Origin: Pseudovibrio axinellae
GTDB lineage: Bacteria; Pseudomonadota; Alphaproteobacteria; Rhizobiales; Stappiaceae
NCBI RefSeq assembly: GCF_900110875.1
Contig: NZ_FOFM01000011.1
Span: 47,561-111,560, forward strand
DNA: 64,000 bases
Reading direction: 5' to 3'
Positions 1 to 8,529 of the stretch are shown here, piece by piece. A model generated the notes under the pieces. That model saw nothing but the letters and a program-made list of their open reading frames with translations, was not told the DNA's origin and ran no database searches. How positions within the stretch are numbered: position 1 is the first letter of the stretch; each line of letters starts with the position of its first letter. The position numbers were made by a program, and so were the translations under genes.

Positions 1-127
1 CGATATGGCGGTACCCAGCCTTAAGCGCGGCCCGAATTGCAGGGTAGGTTTTACCTTCACCAAAGCTCACACTACCAAGGCCAAGCATTGGTATTTCATA
101 ACCGGTAGAAAGTGTTTTAGTTCGCAT
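1..127 (-). CDS. Aldo/keto reductase, N-terminal fragment (cut by window edge)
   Basis: Only the first 42 codons are inside the window. The translation begins MRTKTLSTGYEIPMLGLGS and continues into a segment ending AALKAGYRHI. This matches the start of the aldo/keto reductase TIM barrel: the beta-hairpin, then the MxxLGLG strand, then the ALxxGYRHID strand whose Asp is catalytic and would fall just outside. The ATG at 125-127 is preceded by GAGG, a plausible ribosome binding site. Family members reduce carbonyls with NADPH; the substrate cannot be inferred from this fragment. It lies downstream of the iodate-reductase-like operon but is separated from it by a strong terminator, so it is probably a separate transcription unit. 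Confidence 0.8.
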   Translation of the reverse strand, partial: MRTKTLSTGYEIPMLGLGSVSFGEGKTYPAIRAALKAGYRHI

Positions 128-142
128 GATGCAACCTCAAAA

Positions 143-178
143 AAGAAAACCCGCTCACAGATGTGAGCAGGTTTTCTT
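143..178 (-). terminator. Rho-independent terminator of the idr-HEAT operon
   Basis: A long hairpin with inner arms GCTCACA and TGTGAGC and a 2-base loop is extended outward through AAGAAAACC/GGTTTTCTT with one mismatch. On the minus strand it is followed by six T. It sits about 75 bases after the stop of the HEAT-repeat gene. Confidence 0.85.
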
Positions 179-253
179 ACTACTAATTCAACGCCAGATA
201 AACACCGATGCCTGTTCTGCGGCACGGTTTCCTAGCATTCACCCGAGGCGATC

Positions 254-2620
254 TCAGGCAATGTATTTGTTAAGTACCTCTAGAGCAGCGAGTTTTCGAG
301 AGATCCCGCCATCGAGCCATCCAGCAGCAGCTCCAATGACACTTTGAGAAGAATAGCAGCGCAAGCAAGTTGCAGCCCCAGAAATAAGGACACCATTTTC
401 CATTTGAGCTGCTTCAAATATGTCATCTAAAGCGCCCGTATCGACCTGAGCGCTTACAAGCTCCAAAGCTGTTACGCGCAAACGTCTGCGCGGGCTCTGC
501 AAATAACCGCGCACATCGATATCGACTCCAGGTCTGTCTGAAAGAACCTTCAAAGCAGATGCAGCAACGGCGTCAGTCCTATCTTTCAGGCTGGCTTCTA
601 CAAACGCAGCCGCCTTGGGGTTGGTGGAATGCCCCAGCAACTGAACACGCATTGCACGCACAGCAACGTCGTTTTCCGGTGGCAACGCAAGAATCTGCTC
701 AACAGCCTCTTCAGAGAGCAGGACCCCGTTACCAGCCAAGTGAACAAGGCTTTGGCTAGCTGCAAAACGAACCTGCATTTTACGGTCTGCCAATGCAATT
801 ACCAATGCATCGATCAGCTCACGACGTTTCGCATCTCCGCAAATGCGCAAAGCCAGCAGGCGAATATCCAACGCCGGGTCGTCTGGACGGCCCGGAACGA
901 CGCGCTTTTTCTCGATTGTCTCGTTCGCAAGCTCAAGAAAATGCATGTCTTTCTTACCAAGCTCAACCGGCTCTTCCGCCAATTTCTCCAGCTCGTCGTC
1001 CGTGTTTAGAATTGAACCAAGGGTAGAGCCAGGGAACGCAACAACATTTTCAGGAAGGTCTTCAGCGCTTTCAATCGCCCCTTCAGGCACGTTGTCAGGC
1101 ACACCTTCAGAAACCAAATCGGCAGCACCGGATGTCACTTTGGCAACGAGATCTTTCGCCGCAACAGCTTCATCTGCAAGCTCCTCCTCGTCAGCCGCCG
1201 CAGGCTCAATCACATTGCCTTCACGGTCGATCTGAATACGAGGCTTCTTGCGCTCACCCTTCCCGTTAATGCCAAGTTCAGAAGGATCTTTCTCTTTCGC
1301 GCTATCTAAAATGTCTTGCTCATGCGCTTCAGGCAGGAGTTTGCCGCAAGCAGCCCATACAAGTTGCACCGCCGCATTGTCAGCGAAATCTCCTTCGCCC
1401 TCTGCAAGCTTGGCAAGAGAGTTTAAAGCAGCAAGCCGAATTTCCTGAACTGCACTTGTCACCTGCTCTTGAAGGACACCAAAGCCTTCAGTACTTGGCA
1501 CTTTTCCATGAAGCACTATGAATGCTTTAAGCACCGCCTCTTCTTTACGATGCGCAAAAATCTCTGCCAGCATCGTCGCAGCTTCCTCACCTTCCAACCT
1601 GGCAATAACCGGTATCAAGGCAGCAACAAACACCTCACTTGCACCACGCAGGGAGCATTCGATACGCTCTTTCAGGGCGTCAGGCTTGGCAATATCACAG
1701 TCAGCCAGCTGCTCCAGCGCCATGACACGCAAGGTCTCTTCGTCATCTTCGAAAGCAACTTTCTCAAGCTTGGCGTAGGAGAGGTTTCCCGGCGCTTTAA
1801 GGGCCAGCCGGCGCATTTGCGGCTCACTATCAGCCAGAAGCACAGCAAGGTCAGCTTCATCACCGCGTGCCATCATCACTTCAGCCGCGGCCACACGCAC
1901 ATCTGGATCAGCATCAGCGAATAAAACCTGAAGGATCTCACTCACGCGCTCATCTTGTGCTGTCGAAAGCGCACGCGCCGTATGTTCACGAACACGAGCT
2001 GAAGAATCTGTCGCTAGCACTGCCAGTTCGAGCAGACCAGCAACTCCCATGTCGGAGAGCGCCATCGTCACTTCTGGCCAGATTTCCTGACCAAATGGAT
2101 CGCGCGCAGCCTCTAGTAACGTAGGGGCAGATCCGTCACATTTCAGCGTCCCAAGTGCCAAGATCGATTTACGCTGAACATCCAGCCAATCATCCCACTC
2201 AGCTCCATAGCCGTCCCAAGCTACGTCTTCTTCGCAACGTTCTTTAGCAAGCTTTGTTAGCCACTCTTCCGCAACTGGACCGCCAACAATCGCAAGCCCT
2301 TCAATGGCTGCAAGCTTGACCTCAAGAACTGGATCATTTTGCAAGCTCCAAAGCAGGACTTCAGCATCCAACCCTGTTCCTGCCGAAATAAGAGCGGCGA
2401 TCACATCGCTACGGACGTCCTCATCCTCATCGCGCAGTGCATCAGCAAGCGCGCTGTGTGCAGCAGAACCACCAAACTTTCCAAGCACCTGAGCGGAAAA
2501 ACATTTTTCACGCTCCTCACCATTCGCAAGCAACTCACACAGGATTTTTACAAGTTTTTCGGTCGCTTCTGTTTGCTCAATAGCAAAACCTTGATCCATA
2601 CGGATGGTTGAAACCGTCAT
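254..2620 (-). CDS. Large HEAT-repeat protein, last gene of the idr-like operon
   Basis: A 788-residue acidic protein with no signal peptide or membrane segment, so it is probably cytoplasmic. Most of its length consists of HEAT/phycocyanobilin-lyase-type helical repeats of about 30 residues; repeated patterns of the form DxxxxVRxxAAxAL are visible near residues 60-100, 200-260 and 610-720. A low-complexity Glu/Ala-rich linker (about residues 480-590) separates the two repeat arrays. It follows the molybdopterin subunit gene by 108 bases on the same strand and ends at a terminator, so it is probably the last gene of the operon. HEAT proteins are scaffolds or cofactor-lyase-like chaperones. 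A role in maturing or checking the Mo/Fe-S subunit before Tat export is inference. I know of no named homologue. A GAGGAG stretch lies about 11 bases before the ATG. Confidence 0.75.
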   Translation of the reverse strand: MTVSTIRMDQGFAIEQTEATEKLVKILCELLANGEEREKCFSAQVLGKFGGSAAHSALADALRDEDEDVRSDVIAALISAGTGLDAEVLLWSLQNDPVLEVKLAAIEGLAIVGGPVAEEWLTKLAKERCEEDVAWDGYGAEWDDWLDVQRKSILALGTLKCDGSAPTLLEAARDPFGQEIWPEVTMALSDMGVAGLLELAVLATDSSARVREHTARALSTAQDERVSEILQVLFADADPDVRVAAAEVMMARGDEADLAVLLADSEPQMRRLALKAPGNLSYAKLEKVAFEDDEETLRVMALEQLADCDIAKPDALKERIECSLRGASEVFVAALIPVIARLEGEEAATMLAEIFAHRKEEAVLKAFIVLHGKVPSTEGFGVLQEQVTSAVQEIRLAALNSLAKLAEGEGDFADNAAVQLVWAACGKLLPEAHEQDILDSAKEKDPSELGINGKGERKKPRIQIDREGNVIEPAAADEEELADEAVAAKDLVAKVTSGAADLVSEGVPDNVPEGAIESAEDLPENVVAFPGSTLGSILNTDDELEKLAEEPVELGKKDMHFLELANETIEKKRVVPGRPDDPALDIRLLALRICGDAKRRELIDALVIALADRKMQVRFAASQSLVHLAGNGVLLSEEAVEQILALPPENDVAVRAMRVQLLGHSTNPKAAAFVEASLKDRTDAVAASALKVLSDRPGVDIDVRGYLQSPRRRLRVTALELVSAQVDTGALDDIFEAAQMENGVLISGAATCLRCYSSQSVIGAAAGWLDGGISRKLAALEVLNKYIA

Positions 2621-2728
2621 GACTGGCTCTTCTCCTCAAGTCCACTTCTGCAAAAGGGAACACATTCGCCTACCCCTTTGCACAAACGGAAAAGAACTGG
2701 CGGGAAGTCCCCGCCAGCTCCAGTTGTT

Positions 2729-5404
2729 TTATGCAATATCGCGTCGTGCGAAAGACATAGAACGGAAGCTATCCTTGTATGGGGATGTGCCGATCTTTTT
2801 GATCCGGCCAACGCCCATCTTGTAGTTGTAGTTTCCGCTGATCCAGTCGACTACACGGCCAGAAAGCGCATTGGCTGGCTGGGCTGTGTGCAGGAAGTCC
2901 ATGTAAAGCATGCCCTTTTTCAGCGCTGGGGTAACAATTGCTACCGCAGTAATTGCGCCTTCGGTCAGTTCAATATGGCCTTCATCCATCAACTTGGTAA
3001 AGGTGAAGTCATCGCCTTCAACGCCAACTGTGGTGTCTGTCTGAACCGGAATACGGTCAGAGTAGAGCATCACGTAGTCACCGTTTTCGATGCCACGCTC
3101 GGCAGCATCCTCTGGGTGGAGTTCTACCCAGTTTTCAGGCCAGCGCTGTACGATGTAAGGACGACGACGGTCATCATAACCAGACTGCCAACGCTCGTTA
3201 ATACGACCGGAGGTAATCCAAAGCTCGTCTTCTTTCGGCTTCATCCATGCCCAGTAATCGGAGAACAGGCTCCAAGGGCTTTTCTGGATGTTACACTTAC
3301 CCGTTTGGGAGTTGAAGTGAGTGAGCTTCTTGTTGAAGCGGTTTGCTCCAGCAGGTCCGGTTTCTGGCAGCTCACGAGTGGTGTCATGCAGGCGCTTGGT
3401 ACCCTGAAGGGTGCCATCTTCCAACATAACCACCGGACCCTGAATGCCGTCAGTTCCAAATTCTGCAAATTTCTCGTGAAGAGTCTTGCCTTCTTTCTGC
3501 GCAGCAACCTTCAGCATAAAGAAGTCTTTACGGCTGCCACGGGAGAAGCGGGCTGCTTCTTCAAGGACTTGGTTGGAGTCTTTCCAATCGTACCCTTTGA
3601 AGCCCATTTTCTTCGCAAGATTTGCAACAATCCACCAGTCTGGCTTAGCTTCGCCCGGTGCATCGTAGAATTTTGGATACAGACGCAGACGACGCTCACC
3701 GTTTGCACGGGTGAAGTTTTCTTCGCCCCAACCAGAAGCTGGGAAGACGATGTCTGCAAAGCGTGCACCAATCGGATCTACAAGGTAGATGTCCTGGTTC
3801 ACGACAACCATGCCGCCACTATCAACACGTGCTTTCAGTGTGTCGATAATTGTCTGCTTGTCGTAGGAACGGATCTGATGCGGATTTTGCACAGTCAGTT
3901 CTTCAAATTTTGCAGACAAAGACTGGGAGCCACACATGGACTGAATCCAGGTGTTACCAATCACGTGCGCAAAGCGGGTGTGGCCGCTCATGAGATATCG
4001 GTCAGTATCCATCGCACGACGACGACGACCCGGAAGCTTCTCAGGAGACTTGTTGCGTGGGTAAGAACCACCCTTCAAGCCACCACGCTGGTGACCACCT
4101 GCACGGCCAATAACCTGACCTGGGCGACCGCCACAACCGGTGATAATACCAAGAGAAGAAATCGCATTGGTGTTACCGGTGTTGTTGGACCAGTAGAAGC
4201 CTTTCTCGATCATGATGGATGTCTTAGGACGGGAGCCATCATCACGAGGTTTTGCCATCCACTCAGCAGCCTTGTAGATCTTCTCTACATCAATTTGAGC
4301 AGTTTCAGCAGCCGCTGTTGGTTCGAACTCATCCTGAGCCATCAGCCACTTGACGAAGTCATCGTAGCCATTGGTCTGGAATTTGCCCCAAGTGGTACGC
4401 CACTGCCAAGGAGTGTTACGAGTACCCTGACCGAAGCCTGAAGAGCTTTCCCACTTATTGTTAACCCAGTCGCGGATCCATTCAGCATCCTGCCAACCGT
4501 TTTCGATGATCACACGAGCAATCGCATTCACAACGAGAAGGTCAGTACCTGGCTGGATATCAAGCCACAAACCACCATTCTTCTCCGCATAAGCCACACC
4601 CGCAGTACGGCGTGGGATCATGAAGATAGCCTTCTGACCGTTCTGAATGGCTGGCATAATCCAGTCAGTGAACAAAATGGTCTTGGACTCGTAAGGGTCA
4701 GTGCCACAGATCAGCAGTGTCTCTGCATCTTTCCAATCCTGATAGGATGGGCCGAAGTTATCGAAACCTGCATCACGGAAGCCTGGGGTGGACGTCACAT
4801 CAGACGGAGTGTCATGGAATGTGAAGTTCGCAGTACCAACAGAGCGCAGCGCGTACTTGGAGATTGCGTAGGTGTTCTCCATGTAGCCGTAGGAGAATGT
4901 TTTCACGCAAAAAGCGTTCTCACCGTGCTTCTTGATAGTGTGCTTACCAACTTCCGCAGCAACTTCCAGAGCCAGATCCCAGGTGACCGGCATCAAAGTG
5001 CCGAACATGCGGATCATTGGTGACTTCAAACGATCGCGAGTTGGTGTCTGAGGGTTGTAAACCTTCTTCGCCAGCGCACCACCACGGATGGAGGAGTTAC
5101 CGTTGACGTTGACGTGCTTGGTGTCCTTATCAGGAATGATAATGACGTGGTGTGGTTCGCCCTTATGCAGTACAATATTGTACTGGTTAGGAGCAACCCA
5201 CGGACCAAGCGGATCAACCGGGAAGTCTGCACCAAAGGCATTTTCAGCAGCCATCTGGCCACCTACTTTGCCGCCTTTAACAGGCCAGCGGTAGATTTTG
5301 TAACCACATGCAACGATGCAGTAATCGCAAGCGGTGGTCAAAACATCAGCATCTACCGGTGGCAGCGGGATGTTTGTATCGGGAATATAGTAGGGAGTTG
5401 ACAT
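2729..5404 (-). CDS. idrA: AioA/IdrA-family molybdopterin oxidoreductase, probable iodate reductase catalytic subunit
   Basis: An 891-residue protein of the DMSO reductase superfamily. C26-x2-C29-x3-C33 and a Ser 71 residues after C33 (S104) match the [3Fe-4S] ligand pattern of the AioA/IdrA branch. There is no Tat signal of its own, as is usual for this branch, which is exported with its Rieske partner. The R434-x3-H438 pair (IGRAGGHQRGG) corresponds to the substrate-pocket Arg/His of arsenite oxidase. However, the segment starting at H197 (HDTPSDVTS) has Ser at the place where AioA has its arsenite-binding Glu. Together with two di-heme peroxidase genes in the operon, this favours iodate reductase (IO3- reduction at a periplasmic Mo-bis-MGD site) over arsenite oxidase. 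The start is supported by GAGGAGGGG before the ATG. Related but uncharacterised AioA-like enzymes remain possible. Confidence 0.8.
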   Translation of the reverse strand: MSTPYYIPDTNIPLPPVDADVLTTACDYCIVACGYKIYRWPVKGGKVGGQMAAENAFGADFPVDPLGPWVAPNQYNIVLHKGEPHHVIIIPDKDTKHVNVNGNSSIRGGALAKKVYNPQTPTRDRLKSPMIRMFGTLMPVTWDLALEVAAEVGKHTIKKHGENAFCVKTFSYGYMENTYAISKYALRSVGTANFTFHDTPSDVTSTPGFRDAGFDNFGPSYQDWKDAETLLICGTDPYESKTILFTDWIMPAIQNGQKAIFMIPRRTAGVAYAEKNGGLWLDIQPGTDLLVVNAIARVIIENGWQDAEWIRDWVNNKWESSSGFGQGTRNTPWQWRTTWGKFQTNGYDDFVKWLMAQDEFEPTAAAETAQIDVEKIYKAAEWMAKPRDDGSRPKTSIMIEKGFYWSNNTGNTNAISSLGIITGCGGRPGQVIGRAGGHQRGGLKGGSYPRNKSPEKLPGRRRRAMDTDRYLMSGHTRFAHVIGNTWIQSMCGSQSLSAKFEELTVQNPHQIRSYDKQTIIDTLKARVDSGGMVVVNQDIYLVDPIGARFADIVFPASGWGEENFTRANGERRLRLYPKFYDAPGEAKPDWWIVANLAKKMGFKGYDWKDSNQVLEEAARFSRGSRKDFFMLKVAAQKEGKTLHEKFAEFGTDGIQGPVVMLEDGTLQGTKRLHDTTRELPETGPAGANRFNKKLTHFNSQTGKCNIQKSPWSLFSDYWAWMKPKEDELWITSGRINERWQSGYDDRRRPYIVQRWPENWVELHPEDAAERGIENGDYVMLYSDRIPVQTDTTVGVEGDDFTFTKLMDEGHIELTEGAITAVAIVTPALKKGMLYMDFLHTAQPANALSGRVVDWISGNYNYKMGVGRIKKIGTSPYKDSFRSMSFARRDIA

Positions 5405-5418
5405 GGTATTTCCCCTCC

Positions 5419-6015
5419 TCAGCCCTTGAGATTGTCATAGCGGCCATAGATCAGCCCGAACATGCCAACGGCGTAAACATCATCGCCATCAACTTCGAGA
5501 AGGACCTGTGGCAGACTCTGGTAAGCCTGACCGGAAATGAAGATACCGTGACGGGTCAGATCAAATGTGGTCAAATGCAATGGGCATGGGCCCAGCGCCT
5601 TGTCACCTTTTTGATAAGTACCCTGCAACGGGCCACCCTGGTGCGTACAAGTGTAGTTGAACGCTACAATGTCCTTTTCCGCACCAATGCCACCACCAGC
5701 TTCTTTACCCAGCTTCACGATCATGGATTCAGCGTAAGCGCCTTCATCCGGGTATGTGAAATCGAGTGGCTCATCTTCTTTCAAATCGGAAAGCTTACAG
5801 ATGAACTTGCGCTCATACGTGGAGACCATAGCCGGCACCTTCGCAGAGGAAGGCCCAGACTTAAGGGCTACCATAACCGTGAAGGTAGAAATACCGGAAG
5901 TCAGCAGGAACTGACGGCGTGTCATTACACAACGCTTACCAGTCTTCGCAATTTCCTCAGGGCCGTTCACGACCTCGATCATCTCAGGAGAGACGGACTT
6001 AGGTTGATGTGTCAT
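5419..6015 (-). CDS. idrB: Tat-exported Rieske [2Fe-2S] subunit of the iodate reductase
   Basis: A 198-residue protein with a twin-arginine signal (TRRQFLLTSG near residues 32-41) followed by a hydrophobic stretch, then a Rieske domain. The cluster ligands are visible as C123-T-H125 and C144-P-L-H147. There is no extra Cys right after the first motif, so the disulfide seen in many Rieske proteins appears to be absent. The ATG at 6015 is chosen because AGGAGG lies five bases upstream; a GTG two codons earlier is possible. It precedes the catalytic gene by 14 bases, the same small-then-large order as aioBA. Its expected role is to pass electrons from a periplasmic cytochrome c to the molybdenum subunit and to carry that subunit through the Tat system. 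Confidence 0.82.
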   Translation of the reverse strand: MTHQPKSVSPEMIEVVNGPEEIAKTGKRCVMTRRQFLLTSGISTFTVMVALKSGPSSAKVPAMVSTYERKFICKLSDLKEDEPLDFTYPDEGAYAESMIVKLGKEAGGGIGAEKDIVAFNYTCTHQGGPLQGTYQKGDKALGPCPLHLTTFDLTRHGIFISGQAYQSLPQVLLEVDGDDVYAVGMFGLIYGRYDNLKG

Positions 6016-6027
6016 CTCCACCTCCTC

Positions 6028-7173
6028 TTAGTTCGTTACAGCCGGAAGCGGTGCATATTCAGGAAGCTCAGGAGTTTCCATCAAAAGCCGCTCACCAGTG
6101 AAACTCTCAACAAACGCAACCAGATCAGCTTTCTCTTTCTTGGACAGGCCGAGAGGCTTAAGCAGCTTCGTTTTGTTTTTTGAGAACTCGTTGGTACCAC
6201 CACCCTGGTTGTAGAATTCTACGACGTCTTCCAGAGTTTCCAACATGCCATTATGCATGTAAGGAGCTGTGTACTTGGTGTAGCGCAGAGAAGGCACCCG
6301 GAATTTACCCAAATCAGCCTTTTCCTTCGTTACAAAGTAAAGACCCGGATCATCTTTCCATTTCCGGTATTTTTCTTCCGTAGAGCCTTTTGCAAGAAGC
6401 TCAAAGCGGAAGGTGATCTGCGCTAATTCGTCAGTTTCCCAACCATCATAACCAGGAACGCCCAGATTGTAGTATTTCTGGTCAGTCACAAGCGCACCGT
6501 TATGGCAGGTAGAACATTCCGCCTTACCGGTGAACAGCTCCATGCCGCGCTTCTGCTGTTTGGTCAGAGCTTTGTCATCACCAAGCATGTACTTGTCGAA
6601 TGGAGTGTCTCTCTGCACGAGGGAACGCTCAAACGCAGCAATCGCCATGTAAGCATCGCGGATGCTCGGGTATTCGGTTCCAAACACCTCGTTAAAGCGC
6701 TTACGATACTCAGGAATGAACGCCAAACGCGCTTCCATCATGTCGTCTTCACCATTACCGGCGACACCACCACGAGCAGCTGTACGAGCCTCAGCTTCCA
6801 AAGATTTGGAAACACCGGTCCAGAAGTAGTTGCCGTAATAAGCAGTGTTTACGATAGTTGGCGAGTTACGCCAGTGTGTTGTTCCCGGGTAGCCCAGAGA
6901 AATCTTGTCTGGGAAATCCCAGCCAAGCTCAGGTAGATGACATGCTGAACACGGCATCGCACTGTTACCGGACAGGCGCGGATCAAAGAACAACAGCTTA
7001 CCCAACTCAACCTTTTCAGGAGTTGTTGGATTATCTGGTGGAGCAGGTGGTTCACCCAAAGGAGCAAGTTCAGTTGGACGTTTCTCGGCCGCTTGAACAC
7101 CAGCCGCAACTGCAACAATGGAAACACCAGCAAGTGCAATCGCACCAATGGTTTTTTTGAATGTTGTCATCAT
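6028..7173 (-). CDS. idrP1: Di-heme cytochrome c peroxidase (MauG/CcpA type) of the idr locus
   Basis: A 381-residue protein with an N-terminal signal peptide (about residues 1-28, ending VQAAE). Two c-heme sites, C75-SA-C-H79 and C220-ST-C-H224, lie in the spacing typical of bacterial di-heme cytochrome c peroxidases. The C-terminal region carries the family signature around YTAPYMHNGML. It should act in the periplasm, reducing H2O2 with electrons from cytochrome c. In known iodate-respiring bacteria two such genes accompany idrAB and are proposed to remove peroxide formed during iodate reduction. It lies 12 bases upstream of the Rieske gene. The symbol is assigned by adjacency to idrB, and P1 and P2 could be exchanged. 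Confidence 0.78.
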   Translation of the reverse strand: MMTTFKKTIGAIALAGVSIVAVAAGVQAAEKRPTELAPLGEPPAPPDNPTTPEKVELGKLLFFDPRLSGNSAMPCSACHLPELGWDFPDKISLGYPGTTHWRNSPTIVNTAYYGNYFWTGVSKSLEAEARTAARGGVAGNGEDDMMEARLAFIPEYRKRFNEVFGTEYPSIRDAYMAIAAFERSLVQRDTPFDKYMLGDDKALTKQQKRGMELFTGKAECSTCHNGALVTDQKYYNLGVPGYDGWETDELAQITFRFELLAKGSTEEKYRKWKDDPGLYFVTKEKADLGKFRVPSLRYTKYTAPYMHNGMLETLEDVVEFYNQGGGTNEFSKNKTKLLKPLGLSKKEKADLVAFVESFTGERLLMETPELPEYAPLPAVTN

Positions 7174-7182
7174 AGCAGCCCC

Positions 7183-8256
7183 CTAGTTATGCTTGTTTTT
7201 CCAGTCTTCGATCAACTCATAAGAGTAATCGTCGGCTGTCCAAACGTATTCAGGAGTGTCGAAGCTGTTGCCAGACAATGACTTCAGGAATGCAACCAAA
7301 TTGGCTTTTTCGTTGTCTTTAAGGCGCAATGGCTTAAGACGCGCATCTTTGTTGACATCATCACCACCGCCCTGATTGTAAAATTCTACAACTTCTTCAA
7401 GGGAGGCCAGCATGCCGTTATGCATGTAAGGCGCGGTGTAGGTCAGCTCACGAAGAGAAGGGGTCATAAAGGAACGCTTGTTCTCTTCTTTATGATCCAG
7501 AATGTATGCGCCCTGATCTTCACGAAGGTTCATGTAGTTGTTAACGCCCATGAATTTCGCGTAGGTCACATAAGTGATGTGACGCATCGGGTCAGACCAG
7601 ATATCAGGGTTGTTTGGAACACCGATATTGTGTGGCTGATCGTCTGTGAAGCGATTGCCAGAGTGACAGGAAGAACACCCTGCTTTGCCTTTGAAGAGCT
7701 CATAACCGCGCTTCTCAGCAAGAGAGAGCTTACCCTCATCGAAAGCAGAGCCTGTCGACGTAATCGACTTCAAAAATGCTTCTAAAGCACCGCGTGCGCC
7801 ACCATTAGACGGCTCGCCCTTGCCCGCAGCTTTAAACATTTCAACGTAGACAGGGTCCTGTTTCAGGCGCTCCTGCATCACGCGCATATCCATGTTCATG
7901 ATGTATGTCTCTGTGATCATTCCACGAGACACATCATTCAGGTTTGTACCCAAACGACTATCATGCATCCAGGCTGCCCGGTGTCCGACGTTCGCCAATG
8001 TTGGCGTGTTACGGAAACCCTCTGAACCAGTATATGCAGTAGAAAGCTTTTCGCCATCCGTGAAGCCCTTTGCAGGGTCATGACACGTCGAACAGCTAAA
8101 GTTCGTATCACCAGACAAACGGCTATCATAAAATAAGCGTTTTCCTAGTTCTACTAGAGCAGGATTCTGCTCTATTTTTGCAACAGGCCCTAAATCTGTT
8201 GCGAATGCCGCAGTGCTTGTCATTAAAGCAATCGACATACCGACGAGAAGGCGCAT
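7183..8256 (-). CDS. idrP2: Second di-heme cytochrome c peroxidase, first gene of the idr-like operon
   Basis: A 357-residue protein with a signal peptide (MRLLVGMSIALMTSTAAFA). Two heme motifs, C55-ST-C-H59 and C194-SS-C-H198, and the MauG/CcpA C-terminal signature (YTAPYMHNGML) are visible. An upstream in-frame ATG at 8304 would add 16 residues before the signal peptide. The ATG at 8256 is preferred because GGGGGT lies about seven bases upstream and the signal peptide then starts correctly. It is clearly related to the next gene but divergent, suggesting an old duplication and not a recent copy. As the promoter-proximal gene it would be the most directly controlled by the FNR-type box about 105 bases upstream. 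Confidence 0.78.
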   Translation of the reverse strand: MRLLVGMSIALMTSTAAFATDLGPVAKIEQNPALVELGKRLFYDSRLSGDTNFSCSTCHDPAKGFTDGEKLSTAYTGSEGFRNTPTLANVGHRAAWMHDSRLGTNLNDVSRGMITETYIMNMDMRVMQERLKQDPVYVEMFKAAGKGEPSNGGARGALEAFLKSITSTGSAFDEGKLSLAEKRGYELFKGKAGCSSCHSGNRFTDDQPHNIGVPNNPDIWSDPMRHITYVTYAKFMGVNNYMNLREDQGAYILDHKEENKRSFMTPSLRELTYTAPYMHNGMLASLEEVVEFYNQGGGDDVNKDARLKPLRLKDNEKANLVAFLKSLSGNSFDTPEYVWTADDYSYELIEDWKNKHN

Positions 8257-8359
8257 TGTTACCCCCAATTTGCCTGGGATGACACCTCCAAGCATTAAGC
8301 TCAAACAGCATCTATCCCGGAATACTCAGCATTTCTGCATCGTGCACTGAGGCCTTTCA

Positions 8360-8373
8360 TTGATTGCAATCAC
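8360..8373 (-). promoter_or_regulatory. FNR-type box before the idr operon
   Basis: TTGATTGCAATCAC fits TTGAT-N4-ATCAA with one mismatch. It is almost identical to the perfect box before napE (TTGATTGCAATCAA). It lies 104 bases upstream of the chosen start of the first peroxidase gene, suggesting activation of the operon under low oxygen. Confidence 0.6.
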
Positions 8374-8458
8374 GCTTCGAATGTAGGGGTTCTAATGAAT
8401 GATATTTTTCGCTGTTAATCCGGTAACAAAATATTGATTAAAACTAATCCCTGGAATA

Positions 8459-8472
8459 TTGATTTATATCAA
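8459..8472. promoter_or_regulatory. Perfect FNR/ANR box in the idr-regulator divergent promoter
   Basis: TTGATTTATATCAA is a perfect TTGAT-N4-ATCAA palindrome. Its centre is about 64 bases before the ATG of the Crp/Fnr gene, so it could control that gene (possibly autoregulation) as well as the divergent idr operon. A degenerate third copy, TTGATTAAAACTAA, begins at 8434. Confidence 0.65.
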
Positions 8473-8529
8473 TGTCCTTTTTGACAGTGTCACTAGGCCA
8501 AATCACTTAAGAAGCGGGGAACTTTACGC

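Noticed and set aside
2678..4441. Long plus-strand open frame of 587 codons
   Set aside because: It is antisense to the clearly real molybdopterin subunit gene; its translation has no recognisable domain.
2729..8256. Arsenite oxidase (aioBA) reading of the molybdoenzyme locus
   Set aside because: The iron-sulfur and Rieske motifs fit both, but the two di-heme peroxidases, the lack of aio regulators or ars genes, and the missing arsenite-site Glu favour iodate reductase. Not formally excluded.
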